Source: an uncultured Rhodospirillaceae bacterium (lineage in GTDB: Bacteria > Pseudomonadota > Alphaproteobacteria > Rhodospirillales > Casp-alpha2). From it: 7,208 nt of DNA. Positions within the stretch are counted from its first letter, which is position 1, and each line of letters starts with the position of its first letter. This document shows positions 1-6,411 of this stretch, one piece after another. A model generated the notes under the pieces. The model worked only from the letters and a program-made list of their open reading frames with translations. It was not told where the DNA came from and made no database searches. A program made the translations under genes and the position numbers. The stretch spans positions 1-7,208 of the forward strand of contig CAJWVP010000150.1 of NCBI GenBank assembly GCA_913048145.1, in the 5' to 3' direction.

Positions 1-219
1 GCGCGTGTTGAAATCGACCACATGGGCCCGACCCTGGTTGGCATGTACGTGAACATCAAGATCACGGTTACCGAATTGAGAGGTCCCAAGGTCGCCTTCG
101 AATTCGAGGTGCATGACCAGATCGAGCAGGTTGGACGCGGCAAGCACCTACGCTTCGTGGTACCCTTGGACAAGCAGCGCGAACGCCTGGAAGGGAAGCG
201 CGCGCGACTGAAAGGATAG
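1..219 (+). CDS. thioesterase family protein (hot-dog fold), 5' end missing
   Basis: This is the C-terminal 72 residues of a protein that begins upstream of the window; the frame is open from base 1 to TAG at 217-219. The stretch DHMGPTLVGM, followed by alternating strands ending in VGRGKHLRFVVPLDK, matches the C-terminal half of small hot-dog acyl-CoA thioesterases of the fluoroacetyl-CoA thioesterase (FlK)-like group, usually about 130-140 residues. The His at fragment residue 7 sits where that group has a conserved, possibly catalytic, His. It would hydrolyse a CoA thioester in the cytoplasm; the acyl group is unknown. Only four bases separate it from the molybdo-oxidoreductase, whose ribosome binding site lies inside this gene's last codons, so the two are surely co-transcribed. 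That pairing hints that the oxidoreductase also handles a CoA thioester. An internal ATG at 22 is not the real start, because homology continues before it. Confidence 0.8.
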   Translation, partial: ARVEIDHMGPTLVGMYVNIKITVTELRGPKVAFEFEVHDQIEQVGRGKHLRFVVPLDKQRERLEGKRARLKG

Positions 220-223
220 CCTC

Positions 224-2974
224 ATGGCACCGGATGGCGGTGGCAAGACCCGCAAGGTACCCCTCTACTGCAACCAATGCGTTGTGGGCCCCGACCTGTT
301 TATGGTCGAGGTTGAGGACGGCATCGCCAAATCCATCCAACCGAACTTCAACGTCAAGGAGCACCCGGCTGAGGGCCGGGTTTGCGTAAAGGCCTACGGC
401 CTGATCCAGAAAACCTACAACCCCAACCGCATCACGCGCCCCATGAAGCGAACTAATCCGAGAAAGGGACGCAACGAGGATCCGGGGTGGACGCCCATTT
501 CCTGGGATGAAGCGCTGGACACCATCGCCAAGCGGATGCGCGTCATGCGCGCCGGCGGTCTTTTCGACGAAGAGGGTTATCCGAAGCTGGCTGTAACCTT
601 TGGCGGCGGCGGCACACCGACCCGCTACATGGGCGCATTCCCCGCGTTCCTCTCCGCCTGGGGCAAGGCGGACATGGGATTCGGATCTGGCCAGGGCGCC
701 AAATGCTACCATTCAGAACACCTCTATGGGGAACTCTGGCACCGAGCCTTCACGGTGATCATCGATTCCGGGAACTGTGATTACCTGATCAATTTCGGCC
801 ACAACCATGACGCCGCTGGAGGCGTCACCGGCGTATGGCGCCAGGCTAATGCTCGCTCCCGCGGCCTGAAGCGCATTCAGGTGGAACCGCACATGTCGAT
901 CACCGGCGCCTCCAGCGCCGAATGGGTCCCCATAAAACCAAAATCAGACCCGGCCTTCATCTTTGGCCTAATCCATCGGATCCTGCACGAACGCGATTGG
1001 ATGAACATCTGCGACATCCCGTTCCTGCGCGACGAAACCAACTCGCCCTATCTGGTGGGGCCGAATGGCTACTACCTGCGCGATAGAGATAACGGAAAAC
1101 CATTGATCTGGGACAACGCTGATAGCACCGCCAAGCCCTACGATGCGGACATCAGCGAAGCCGCGCTTGAGGGAACCTTCAATGTATCCGGGGTCGAACA
1201 CGGCCCCGATAGTGAAACCTGGGAACACGAGCACATTGGCGCGCGGCCCGCCTTCGAACTTCTGCGCGACCACATGGCGGCGTTTACGCCGGAGTGGGCG
1301 GAGGGTGAATGCGATGTGCCCGCCGACACAATCCGCCGCATTTCCGATGAGTTCGTCGCTCACGCGCGGGTCGGCGAAACTATCGAAATTGACGGCAAAA
1401 CCCTGCCTCTGCGCCCAGTTGGCATTCTTTTAGGCAAAGGAATCAACAACGGATGGGGCGGTTACCACATGATGTGGGGCCGCACGCTACTTACCTGCTT
1501 GGTCGGAGCGCTGGAAGTACCAGGCGGCACGCTTGGCACCAAGGTGCGGCTCAACCGGCCGGCCAACAACCGACTGAACAGTGCGACCCATGGCGAAGAT
1601 GGATTCATGCACTATCCGTTCAACCCCACTGACCGCCAAAGCTGGAAGGCCAAGCCCTCGGTCCGCAACGGCTACGATACCCTAGTGCCCCTAGCGGCAA
1701 ATTCACCGTGGTCAGCGGCCTTGGGCCCGGCGCATCTGCCGTGGTTATTTCAGAAGGATCAGCCTACCCCTTGGCCGCGCCAAACCCTGCCTGAGATGTG
1801 GATCTGTTACCGCACTAATCCGGCGATATCCTCATGGAACGGGCCACAGGTCGCCGCACGCATCGCCGAGTTTCCATTCACGGTTGCCTTTGCCTACACT
1901 CAAGACGAGACCAACTACATGGCCGATATCCTGCTGCCGGAGGCGGGCGACATCGAGAGCCTGCAGCTAAGCCGTATAGGGTCGACAAACTCCGGCGAGA
2001 ATTCATGGCACCACGAGGGATGGGCGATCCGCCAGCCAGCTGTAGAGCCGGCCGGTGAATGCCTGGACATGACCATTATTGCGACGCGCCTGGCTGAGAA
2101 GGTTGGCCTGCTCGAGGAATTCAACGGCGCCATAAATCGCGGCGCGGCAGGCATGCGGCTGACCGGTGAGGGTTTCGATTATTCCCTCGACACCACCAAG
2201 GCACACGGCTGCGAGGAAATCTGGGATGCAGTGGCCAAGGCCGGATCGCACGAGTTAACCAACGGGGGAAACGTCGTCGGCATCGACTGGTTCAAGGAAC
2301 ACGGGTTCATGCTGGGGCCCTTCTCACGCCTGGAATGGTATCTGCAGCCGCGCCTCAAGGAAAAGCGGCTTCGTTTCGAAATTCCCTATCAAGAGCGCAT
2401 CAAACGCCACGGCGTACAATTGAAGCGCCGCCTGCATGAAACCGGCATCACCTGGTGGGATCATCAACTGGCGGAGTACGACCCCTTGCCGCGTTACGAG
2501 CGGTTCCCCGACATCTGGGAGAACTACGCCGCGGAGGTCGGTCGTGATCCCGACGAGTTCCCCTTCTGGGCGGTGACGTCCCGGTCTATGCAATACGCCT
2601 GGGGCGCCAACGTAGGCCTGCCTCTGATCCGGGAGATGGCGAATAACATCTCCGGCCACGATGGGGTGATCATCAACCGCACCCGAGCGAGGGAAGCTGG
2701 CATCGAGGAAGGAGATCCGATCACCATTGAGTCAGCCGCCGGCATCAGCCACGGCCGCGCCCATCTTCGCGAAGGGATCCGCCCCGATACGGTCCTGATG
2801 ATCGGCCAGTTCGACCATTGGGCGACCCCACTCGCGAAAGATTTCGGCCTAGCCAGCCTAAATACCGTAACCCCACTGTCCCTGTCGCTCACAGACAGCA
2901 CCGGGAGCGGAGCAGATCTCATGCGTGTCGCCGTGCATCGTGGACACCGAAGCAAAGAAGGAAACACCGCATGA
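224..2974 (+). CDS. molybdopterin oxidoreductase catalytic subunit, PadB-like (phenylacetyl-CoA:acceptor oxidoreductase type)
   Basis: This is a 916-residue catalytic subunit of the DMSO reductase superfamily, binding a bis-molybdopterin guanine dinucleotide cofactor. The N-terminal FeS region has C16, C19 and C54, but the usual third Cys position holds P23. C161, in GQGAKCYHSEH, is the best candidate Mo ligand. Family signatures follow: VEPHMSITGASSAEWVPIKPKSDPAF near 225-250, DETNYMADILLPEAGD near 563-578, and a C-terminal dinucleotide-binding domain from about residue 779 with NNISGHDGVIINRTRAREAGIEEGD. The N-terminus MAPDGGGKTRK has no twin-arginine or other export signal, so the subunit should be cytoplasmic. 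The start has a good Shine-Dalgarno, AAAGGA at 211-216. The stop overlaps the next start (ATGA). From memory the overall sequence most resembles PadB of anaerobic phenylalanine breakdown, which oxidises phenylacetyl-CoA to phenylglyoxylate. Superfamily membership is secure; the substrate is a guess, and other CoA-thioester or aromatic substrates remain possible. Confidence 0.88.
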   Translation: MAPDGGGKTRKVPLYCNQCVVGPDLFMVEVEDGIAKSIQPNFNVKEHPAEGRVCVKAYGLIQKTYNPNRITRPMKRTNPRKGRNEDPGWTPISWDEALDTIAKRMRVMRAGGLFDEEGYPKLAVTFGGGGTPTRYMGAFPAFLSAWGKADMGFGSGQGAKCYHSEHLYGELWHRAFTVIIDSGNCDYLINFGHNHDAAGGVTGVWRQANARSRGLKRIQVEPHMSITGASSAEWVPIKPKSDPAFIFGLIHRILHERDWMNICDIPFLRDETNSPYLVGPNGYYLRDRDNGKPLIWDNADSTAKPYDADISEAALEGTFNVSGVEHGPDSETWEHEHIGARPAFELLRDHMAAFTPEWAEGECDVPADTIRRISDEFVAHARVGETIEIDGKTLPLRPVGILLGKGINNGWGGYHMMWGRTLLTCLVGALEVPGGTLGTKVRLNRPANNRLNSATHGEDGFMHYPFNPTDRQSWKAKPSVRNGYDTLVPLAANSPWSAALGPAHLPWLFQKDQPTPWPRQTLPEMWICYRTNPAISSWNGPQVAARIAEFPFTVAFAYTQDETNYMADILLPEAGDIESLQLSRIGSTNSGENSWHHEGWAIRQPAVEPAGECLDMTIIATRLAEKVGLLEEFNGAINRGAAGMRLTGEGFDYSLDTTKAHGCEEIWDAVAKAGSHELTNGGNVVGIDWFKEHGFMLGPFSRLEWYLQPRLKEKRLRFEIPYQERIKRHGVQLKRRLHETGITWWDHQLAEYDPLPRYERFPDIWENYAAEVGRDPDEFPFWAVTSRSMQYAWGANVGLPLIREMANNISGHDGVIINRTRAREAGIEEGDPITIESAAGISHGRAHLREGIRPDTVLMIGQFDHWATPLAKDFGLASLNTVTPLSLSLTDSTGSGADLMRVAVHRGHRSKEGNTA
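2956..2962 (+). promoter_or_regulatory. ribosome binding site fixing the start of the FeS/anchor gene at 2971
   Basis: AAGAAGGA-type purine tract ends eight bases before ATG 2971. It supports that ATG over an in-frame ATG at 2818, which would give 51 extra residues rich in Arg and unlike any ferredoxin leader. The resulting N-terminus, MTRWGMTVDLNRCVGC, is what this ferredoxin family shows. Confidence 0.7.
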
Positions 2975-4554
2975 CCCGATGGGGGATGACCGTCGATCTT
3001 AATCGCTGCGTCGGTTGCCAAACTTGCACCATCGCCTGCAAACACGCCAATGCGACGCCGCCTGGCGTCCAATGGCGCAAGGTCATCGACGTAGAGTTGG
3101 GCACCTTTCCTGATGTGGAACGCCTGTTCGTGGTCACGGGTTGCCAACACTGTGACGAACCGCCTTGCGTTCCCGTCTGTCCGTCCGGGGCCACGGCGAA
3201 GCGTTCTGACGGCCTAGTAACCATAGACTACGACATGTGCATCGGTTGTGCGTCCTGCGTGGTGGCCTGTCCTTATCAGGCACGAACCATCGTCCATGAG
3301 AAAGAGTATTACTACACGGGTCGCGCCACGGCCCAGGAACTGCAACGCCCCCACGAGGAAAGATTGGGCGTCGCCAACAAATGCACCTTCTGCATCGAAC
3401 GCATCGACGACGGCCTGGCGGCCGGCCTGACGCCCGGCAAGGACATGGAGGCAACGCCCGCCTGTGTGGCGTCCTGTATTGCTCAGGCCTTGAAGTTCGG
3501 CGACTACGACGATTCGGACAGCGAGGTTTCGAGAATCGTTCGCGACAACAACACCTTCCAGATGCACGAGGAATTGGGGACCAGCCCGCAAATCCGTTAT
3601 CTCTACGAGGTGCCCGAGAGCATGCCGGGCCGCGACGCGGACGCAGACGTCGCGTCACTCGCCAATCCAGCCAACCCCCTGGTCGGCAAGCGCCAGCGAT
3701 ATTGGGACTACCGGGCCGCCATGAACTTCGCCTTGGGCGGTATGGCGTCGGGCCTCGCTATCATCGCGTGGATAACACACCTCATGGGCCTTTTGAACAC
3801 AGGCTCCCTGCAGGGGGCCAACCTCTCGGCCGCCGGGATCATGGCCATCGGCTTATTCTTCGTGTTCCTAAAGCTCGGTCGCAAAGGCCGCTTTCTGAAG
3901 GTTCTCCTTCGACCACAGACCTCTTGGATGACCCGCGAAACCTACTGCGTGGCGGCATTCTTCCCCGCCGTGGGTTTATCCTTGTTGTGGCCCCATCCAA
4001 TTCTGTTTGCGCTCGCCGGACTGGCCGCCGCCGGTTTTCTATTCGCGCAGGGGCAAATTCTCTATTCGGCTAAAGGCATTCCATCCTGGCGCGCCCCACA
4101 GGTGCCCTGGATGCTAATGGCGACTGGGCTTTTCGAAGGTTTAGGGCTGCTGGCACTAATCGCCGCTGGACTGAACGTCAGCCCGAACCTGGGCAGCATC
4201 TTGCCAACCTTCGGCGTCGGGTTGGCGATGATCAGCGGTTATCTGCTGTTGTCCTATAAATGGTCCGGCCCAGAGAACAGCATCGGGCCCCTGGCCATGG
4301 CCGACATCAATCAACTGGCACCAATTATTCTGGGGGCCGCCTACGCGGTCCCGGGAATCTTGTTCGCCATTGCCAACGCGGTCCCCGGTGCGGATGTCCT
4401 GGCGGGACTGATGGCCGTGGGCAGCGGTTTTTTCTGGAAGTTCATGCTGGTGACACGAATCTGCCATCAGCAGGGATTTGCCCTGGCGAAAGTCCCGCAA
4501 CGGGGCTCCGGAACTCGCGCCGCGCCGGCGCGGATGGGCCACGACGTCGCCTAG
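2971..4554 (+). CDS. fused 4Fe-4S ferredoxin / DmsC-NrfD-type membrane anchor subunit (PadC-PadD-like)
   Basis: This 527-residue protein has two parts. Residues 1-205 form a four-cluster ferredoxin of the DmsB/PhsB/PadC kind. I count 16 cluster cysteines: C13-x2-C-x2-C-x3-C, then CQHCDEPPCVPVC, then CIGCASCVVAC, then CTFC paired with CVASC. From about residue 251 to 500 there are eight hydrophobic segments of a quinone-reactive anchor; the loop RPQTSWMTRE resembles the RP..tSW.sRE loop of DmsC-like anchors. It should carry electrons from the Mo subunit to membrane quinone (or the reverse) while holding the complex at the inner face of the membrane. In the Thauera phenylacetyl-CoA oxidoreductase these are, as I recall, separate 27 and 26 kDa subunits; here one polypeptide has about their summed size. 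It overlaps the preceding gene by ATGA, and its stop shares CTAG 4551-4554 with rnhA on the other strand. Confidence 0.9.
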   Translation: MTRWGMTVDLNRCVGCQTCTIACKHANATPPGVQWRKVIDVELGTFPDVERLFVVTGCQHCDEPPCVPVCPSGATAKRSDGLVTIDYDMCIGCASCVVACPYQARTIVHEKEYYYTGRATAQELQRPHEERLGVANKCTFCIERIDDGLAAGLTPGKDMEATPACVASCIAQALKFGDYDDSDSEVSRIVRDNNTFQMHEELGTSPQIRYLYEVPESMPGRDADADVASLANPANPLVGKRQRYWDYRAAMNFALGGMASGLAIIAWITHLMGLLNTGSLQGANLSAAGIMAIGLFFVFLKLGRKGRFLKVLLRPQTSWMTRETYCVAAFFPAVGLSLLWPHPILFALAGLAAAGFLFAQGQILYSAKGIPSWRAPQVPWMLMATGLFEGLGLLALIAAGLNVSPNLGSILPTFGVGLAMISGYLLLSYKWSGPENSIGPLAMADINQLAPIILGAAYAVPGILFAIANAVPGADVLAGLMAVGSGFFWKFMLVTRICHQQGFALAKVPQRGSGTRAAPARMGHDVA

Positions 4555-5003
4555 CCGCCGTCGCGGATCTGTTCCGCCTCGGCGCGGGCCAGATCATCAA
4601 CCCGCTCATTCTCGGCGTGACCCGCGTGGCCCTTGACCCAACGCCAACTGACATCATGTCCGGCAACCGCCGCGTCCAGGCGCTGCCAAAGATCCACATT
4701 CTTGACCGGTTTCTTCGCCGCCGAACGCCAGCCGTTTTTCTTCCAGGTAAAGATCCACTTGGTGATGCCGTCTTTCACGTAGGTACTGTCCGTGGTCAAG
4801 GTCACTCGGCCCGGCCGCTTCAACACCTCCAGCCCCTGGATGGCAGCCATCAATTCCATACGGTTGTTGGTGGTCTCTATCTCGCCGCCGGAAAGCTCCC
4901 TCTCGGTGCCGCGCCAGCGCAGCAAAACACCCCAGCCCCCCGGCCCTGGGTTGCCCAGGCAGGCACCATCGGTGAAAATTTCGATGTCCGTCTCGTTCGT
5001 CAT
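4551..5003 (-). CDS. rnhA: ribonuclease HI
   Basis: This is a 150-residue RNase HI, which cuts the RNA strand of RNA-DNA hybrids with Mg2+ during replication and R-loop removal. All active-site residues are present, offset by two from E. coli: D12 (in FTDGACLGNPGPGGWG), E50 (in TTNNRMELMAAI), D72 (in TTDSTYV), H126 (in WVKGHAGH) and D136 (in ENERVDDLAR). The basic handle region NGWRSAAKKPVKN, near residues 90-102, is also intact. Length is normal for the family. The start is fixed by overlap with thrB: the thrB stop and this ATG share ATGA at 5000-5003, so translation is probably coupled. The 3' end is unusual because it overlaps the convergent FeS/anchor gene by four bases, leaving no intergenic terminator. 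Confidence 0.97.
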   Translation of the reverse strand: MTNETDIEIFTDGACLGNPGPGGWGVLLRWRGTERELSGGEIETTNNRMELMAAIQGLEVLKRPGRVTLTTDSTYVKDGITKWIFTWKKNGWRSAAKKPVKNVDLWQRLDAAVAGHDVSWRWVKGHAGHAENERVDDLARAEAEQIRDGG

Positions 5004-5962
5004 ACCAGCCCGTAATCCTGTGGTCCCGTGACCCGCTGATGGAACTGAAGCTTCTCCCAGTGCTCAAGCGGGTCTTTCTTGGTGACCAGCGCATCGGCCG
5101 GCGTGTAGAGCCAATCGTAGAGACGGGTCAGCAAGAACCGCATGGCAGCGCCTCGCGCCAGAACGGGCAGCGCAACCAACTCGTCGTCGGAGAAGTCCCG
5201 AACCCTGCCATAAGCCGTCAAAAGACGCTTTGCCTTGGTCACGTTGAAGCTGCCGTCCGCCTCAAAACACCAGGCGTTCATACAGATAGCGATATCGTAG
5301 GCAAACATATCCGTGCAGGCGAAATAGAAGTCGATCAGGCCCGTCAGTTCAGGGCCGCGAAAAAACACGTTGTCGGGAAACAGGTCCGCGTGGATGATGC
5401 CGCGCGGCAGGGTATCAGGCCAGTTCAACTCCAAGGCGGCAAGCTCCGTTTCCAAATCCTCGGCCAGGCCCTGCTGCACCTCGTCGGCGCGGTCGGCGCT
5501 CCGGCATAACAGGGGCCGCCAGGATTGAACGGACAGGTCATTGGAGCGCCGCAAGGCGAAGTCGTCCCCGGCCAAATGCATGCGCGCCAACGCCCGGCCC
5601 AGTTCGCCGCAGTGGTAAGGCTGAATGCGCCGAGGCCACATGCCCGCCAGGAACGTGACGATGGCCGCCTGCCGATTGCTCAGTTTGTGCAGCACCTCAC
5701 CGTCCCGCGCCCGGACAGGGACGGGGCAAGCGATGCCCTTCTCCGCCAAATGTTCTTTCAAACCAAGGAAGAACGGCAAGTCGGCCGAATGGACGCGATT
5801 TTCATAAAGCGTGAGGATGAAGTTACCTACCGTGGTGCTGAGCAGGTAGTTGGAATTTTCCACACCTTCGACAATACCCGTCGCCGACAGGGCTTCGCCG
5901 ATGTCGTATTGGGCCACGAAGGCGACCAGGTCCTCATCGCCAACTTCCGTGTAGACAGCCAT
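5000..5962 (-). CDS. thrB: homoserine kinase (aminoglycoside-phosphotransferase-like type)
   Basis: This 320-residue enzyme phosphorylates L-homoserine with ATP to O-phosphohomoserine, the step before threonine synthase. It belongs to the APH/choline-kinase-like fold used in Alphaproteobacteria and pseudomonads, not the GHMP kinase ThrB of E. coli. Its N-terminus MAVYTEVGDEDLVAFVAQYDIG and the following GVENSNYLL (residues 33-41) are typical. The catalytic loop is IIHADLFPDN with H191, D193 and N198, and the metal-binding Asp is D211 in LIDFYF. Length is normal. The start at 5962 is fixed by the family N-terminus, although no clear Shine-Dalgarno precedes it. The gene leads the thrB-rnhA operon and overlaps rnhA by ATGA. 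In many Alphaproteobacteria ispH sits just upstream; it is not here. The leader contains an inverted repeat that could affect translation. Confidence 0.96.
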   Translation of the reverse strand: MAVYTEVGDEDLVAFVAQYDIGEALSATGIVEGVENSNYLLSTTVGNFILTLYENRVHSADLPFFLGLKEHLAEKGIACPVPVRARDGEVLHKLSNRQAAIVTFLAGMWPRRIQPYHCGELGRALARMHLAGDDFALRRSNDLSVQSWRPLLCRSADRADEVQQGLAEDLETELAALELNWPDTLPRGIIHADLFPDNVFFRGPELTGLIDFYFACTDMFAYDIAICMNAWCFEADGSFNVTKAKRLLTAYGRVRDFSDDELVALPVLARGAAMRFLLTRLYDWLYTPADALVTKKDPLEHWEKLQFHQRVTGPQDYGLV

Positions 5963-6035
5963 GATGCGTGTTTAGGACGACACAAGGGCATAGGCAAGAT
6001 TGCCCTTCCTTGTGGTCATCTCAGACACGCATTAT
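5961..6035 (-). other. nested inverted repeat in the thrB leader
   Basis: Outer arms ATGCGTGT (5964-5971) and ACACGCAT (6025-6032) are perfectly complementary. Inside them GAC..CACAAGG (5976-5987) pairs with CCTTGTGGTC (6008-6017) with a two-base bulge, or alternatively AAGGGCA (5984-5990) pairs with TGCCCTT (6001-6007). The latter two helices share bases and exclude each other. In the thrB transcript the outer helix lies directly beside the AUG, and the first two bases of the start codon could pair too after one mismatch. No T-tract follows on either strand, so a simple intrinsic terminator is unlikely. The function is unknown; a leader element, a protein operator or a small repeat element are all possible. 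Confidence 0.4.
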
Positions 6036-6411
6036 TAGGCGCGTGAAGATTGAAATCTGACGAGACCGAGTCCACGCCACTCGGAATACGATCCGCCAGA
6101 TGCTGGCGTTACTGTCGAAGCTTGAAAGCACGGTTCGACGCATTTCCTCTCGCGCGCCCGGCCGTCGTCATGGTGCGATTGGCAGAAATCTTGATCAAAT
6201 TGGTGAATCCGAAAGCCAGCCGATTATAGATCGACGAGAATTGACTTTAGCCCGGCTTGCCGGAGTTTAACGACTCCATTACAGTCTTGTCACACACGCT
6301 GTTGACGCGAGAGCGTTGCGCTGTTGTTGGACCTAAAATATTTTCCTGGCGCGCGTTTATTCGCATCGGGGATCAGCCGCCACCAAGCGGTATGCGGACA
6401 AGGCTAAAAAA
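5963..6411. other. 449-base divergent intergenic region
   Basis: This region separates thrB (-) from the lipoprotein gene (+) and must hold both promoters. It contains the inverted repeat at 5961-6035; small hairpins at 6066-6084 (CCGAGT/ACTCGG), 6094-6108 (CGCCAG/CTGGCG), 6114-6139 (GTCGAA/TTCGAC), 6252-6263 (CCGG-CTTG-CCGG) and 6305-6316 (ACGC-GAGA-GCGT); and an open frame at 6061-6270. No tRNA, ispH remnant or insertion sequence end was recognised. A possible -10 for thrB on the - strand is AATAAT at 6031-6036, without a convincing -35. Confidence 0.5.
6297..6339 (+). promoter_or_regulatory. candidate promoter/operator of the lipoprotein gene
   Basis: TAAAAT at 6334-6339 matches five of six positions of the -10 consensus and overlaps the palindrome AAAATATTTT (6335-6344). 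No good -35 lies 16-18 bases upstream. Instead, the octamer CGCTGTTG occurs twice, at 6297-6304 and 6319-6326, 22 bases apart, roughly two helical turns. That is the layout expected for an activator binding as a tandem dimer, but this is inference from spacing alone. Confidence 0.25.

Noticed and set aside
224..280. Possible Tat signal at the N-terminus of the molybdo-subunit, as in DmsA or PhsA
   Set aside because: Only one Arg (TRK) precedes the first cluster Cys, there is no RR-x-F-L motif and no hydrophobic stretch.
68..712. Long open frame on the - strand opposite the molybdo-subunit (also at 2524-3150 and 968-1363)
   Set aside because: These lie opposite a gene with clear family motifs in a GC-rich sequence, where antisense frames stay open by chance. 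Their translations are rich in Arg, Gly and Pro and show no recognisable domain.
2818..2970. Upstream in-frame ATG of the FeS/anchor gene
   Set aside because: It would overlap the molybdo-subunit gene by about 150 bases and add an Arg-rich leader. ATG 2971 has a good Shine-Dalgarno and gives the normal ferredoxin N-terminus.
4520..4533. 14-base perfect GC palindrome near the end of the FeS/anchor gene, considered as a terminator
   Set aside because: It lies within coding sequence and no T-tract follows on either strand.
6252..6263. CCGG-CTTG-CCGG hairpin considered as a terminator
   Set aside because: The stem is only four base pairs and no run of T follows, and no gene ends just before it.
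6287..6315. TTGTCA (6287-6292) or TTGACG (6302-6307) as -35 boxes for the lipoprotein gene
   Set aside because: At 16-18 base spacing neither has a -10-like hexamer, and the distance from TTGACG to TAAAAT is 26 bases, which is too long.
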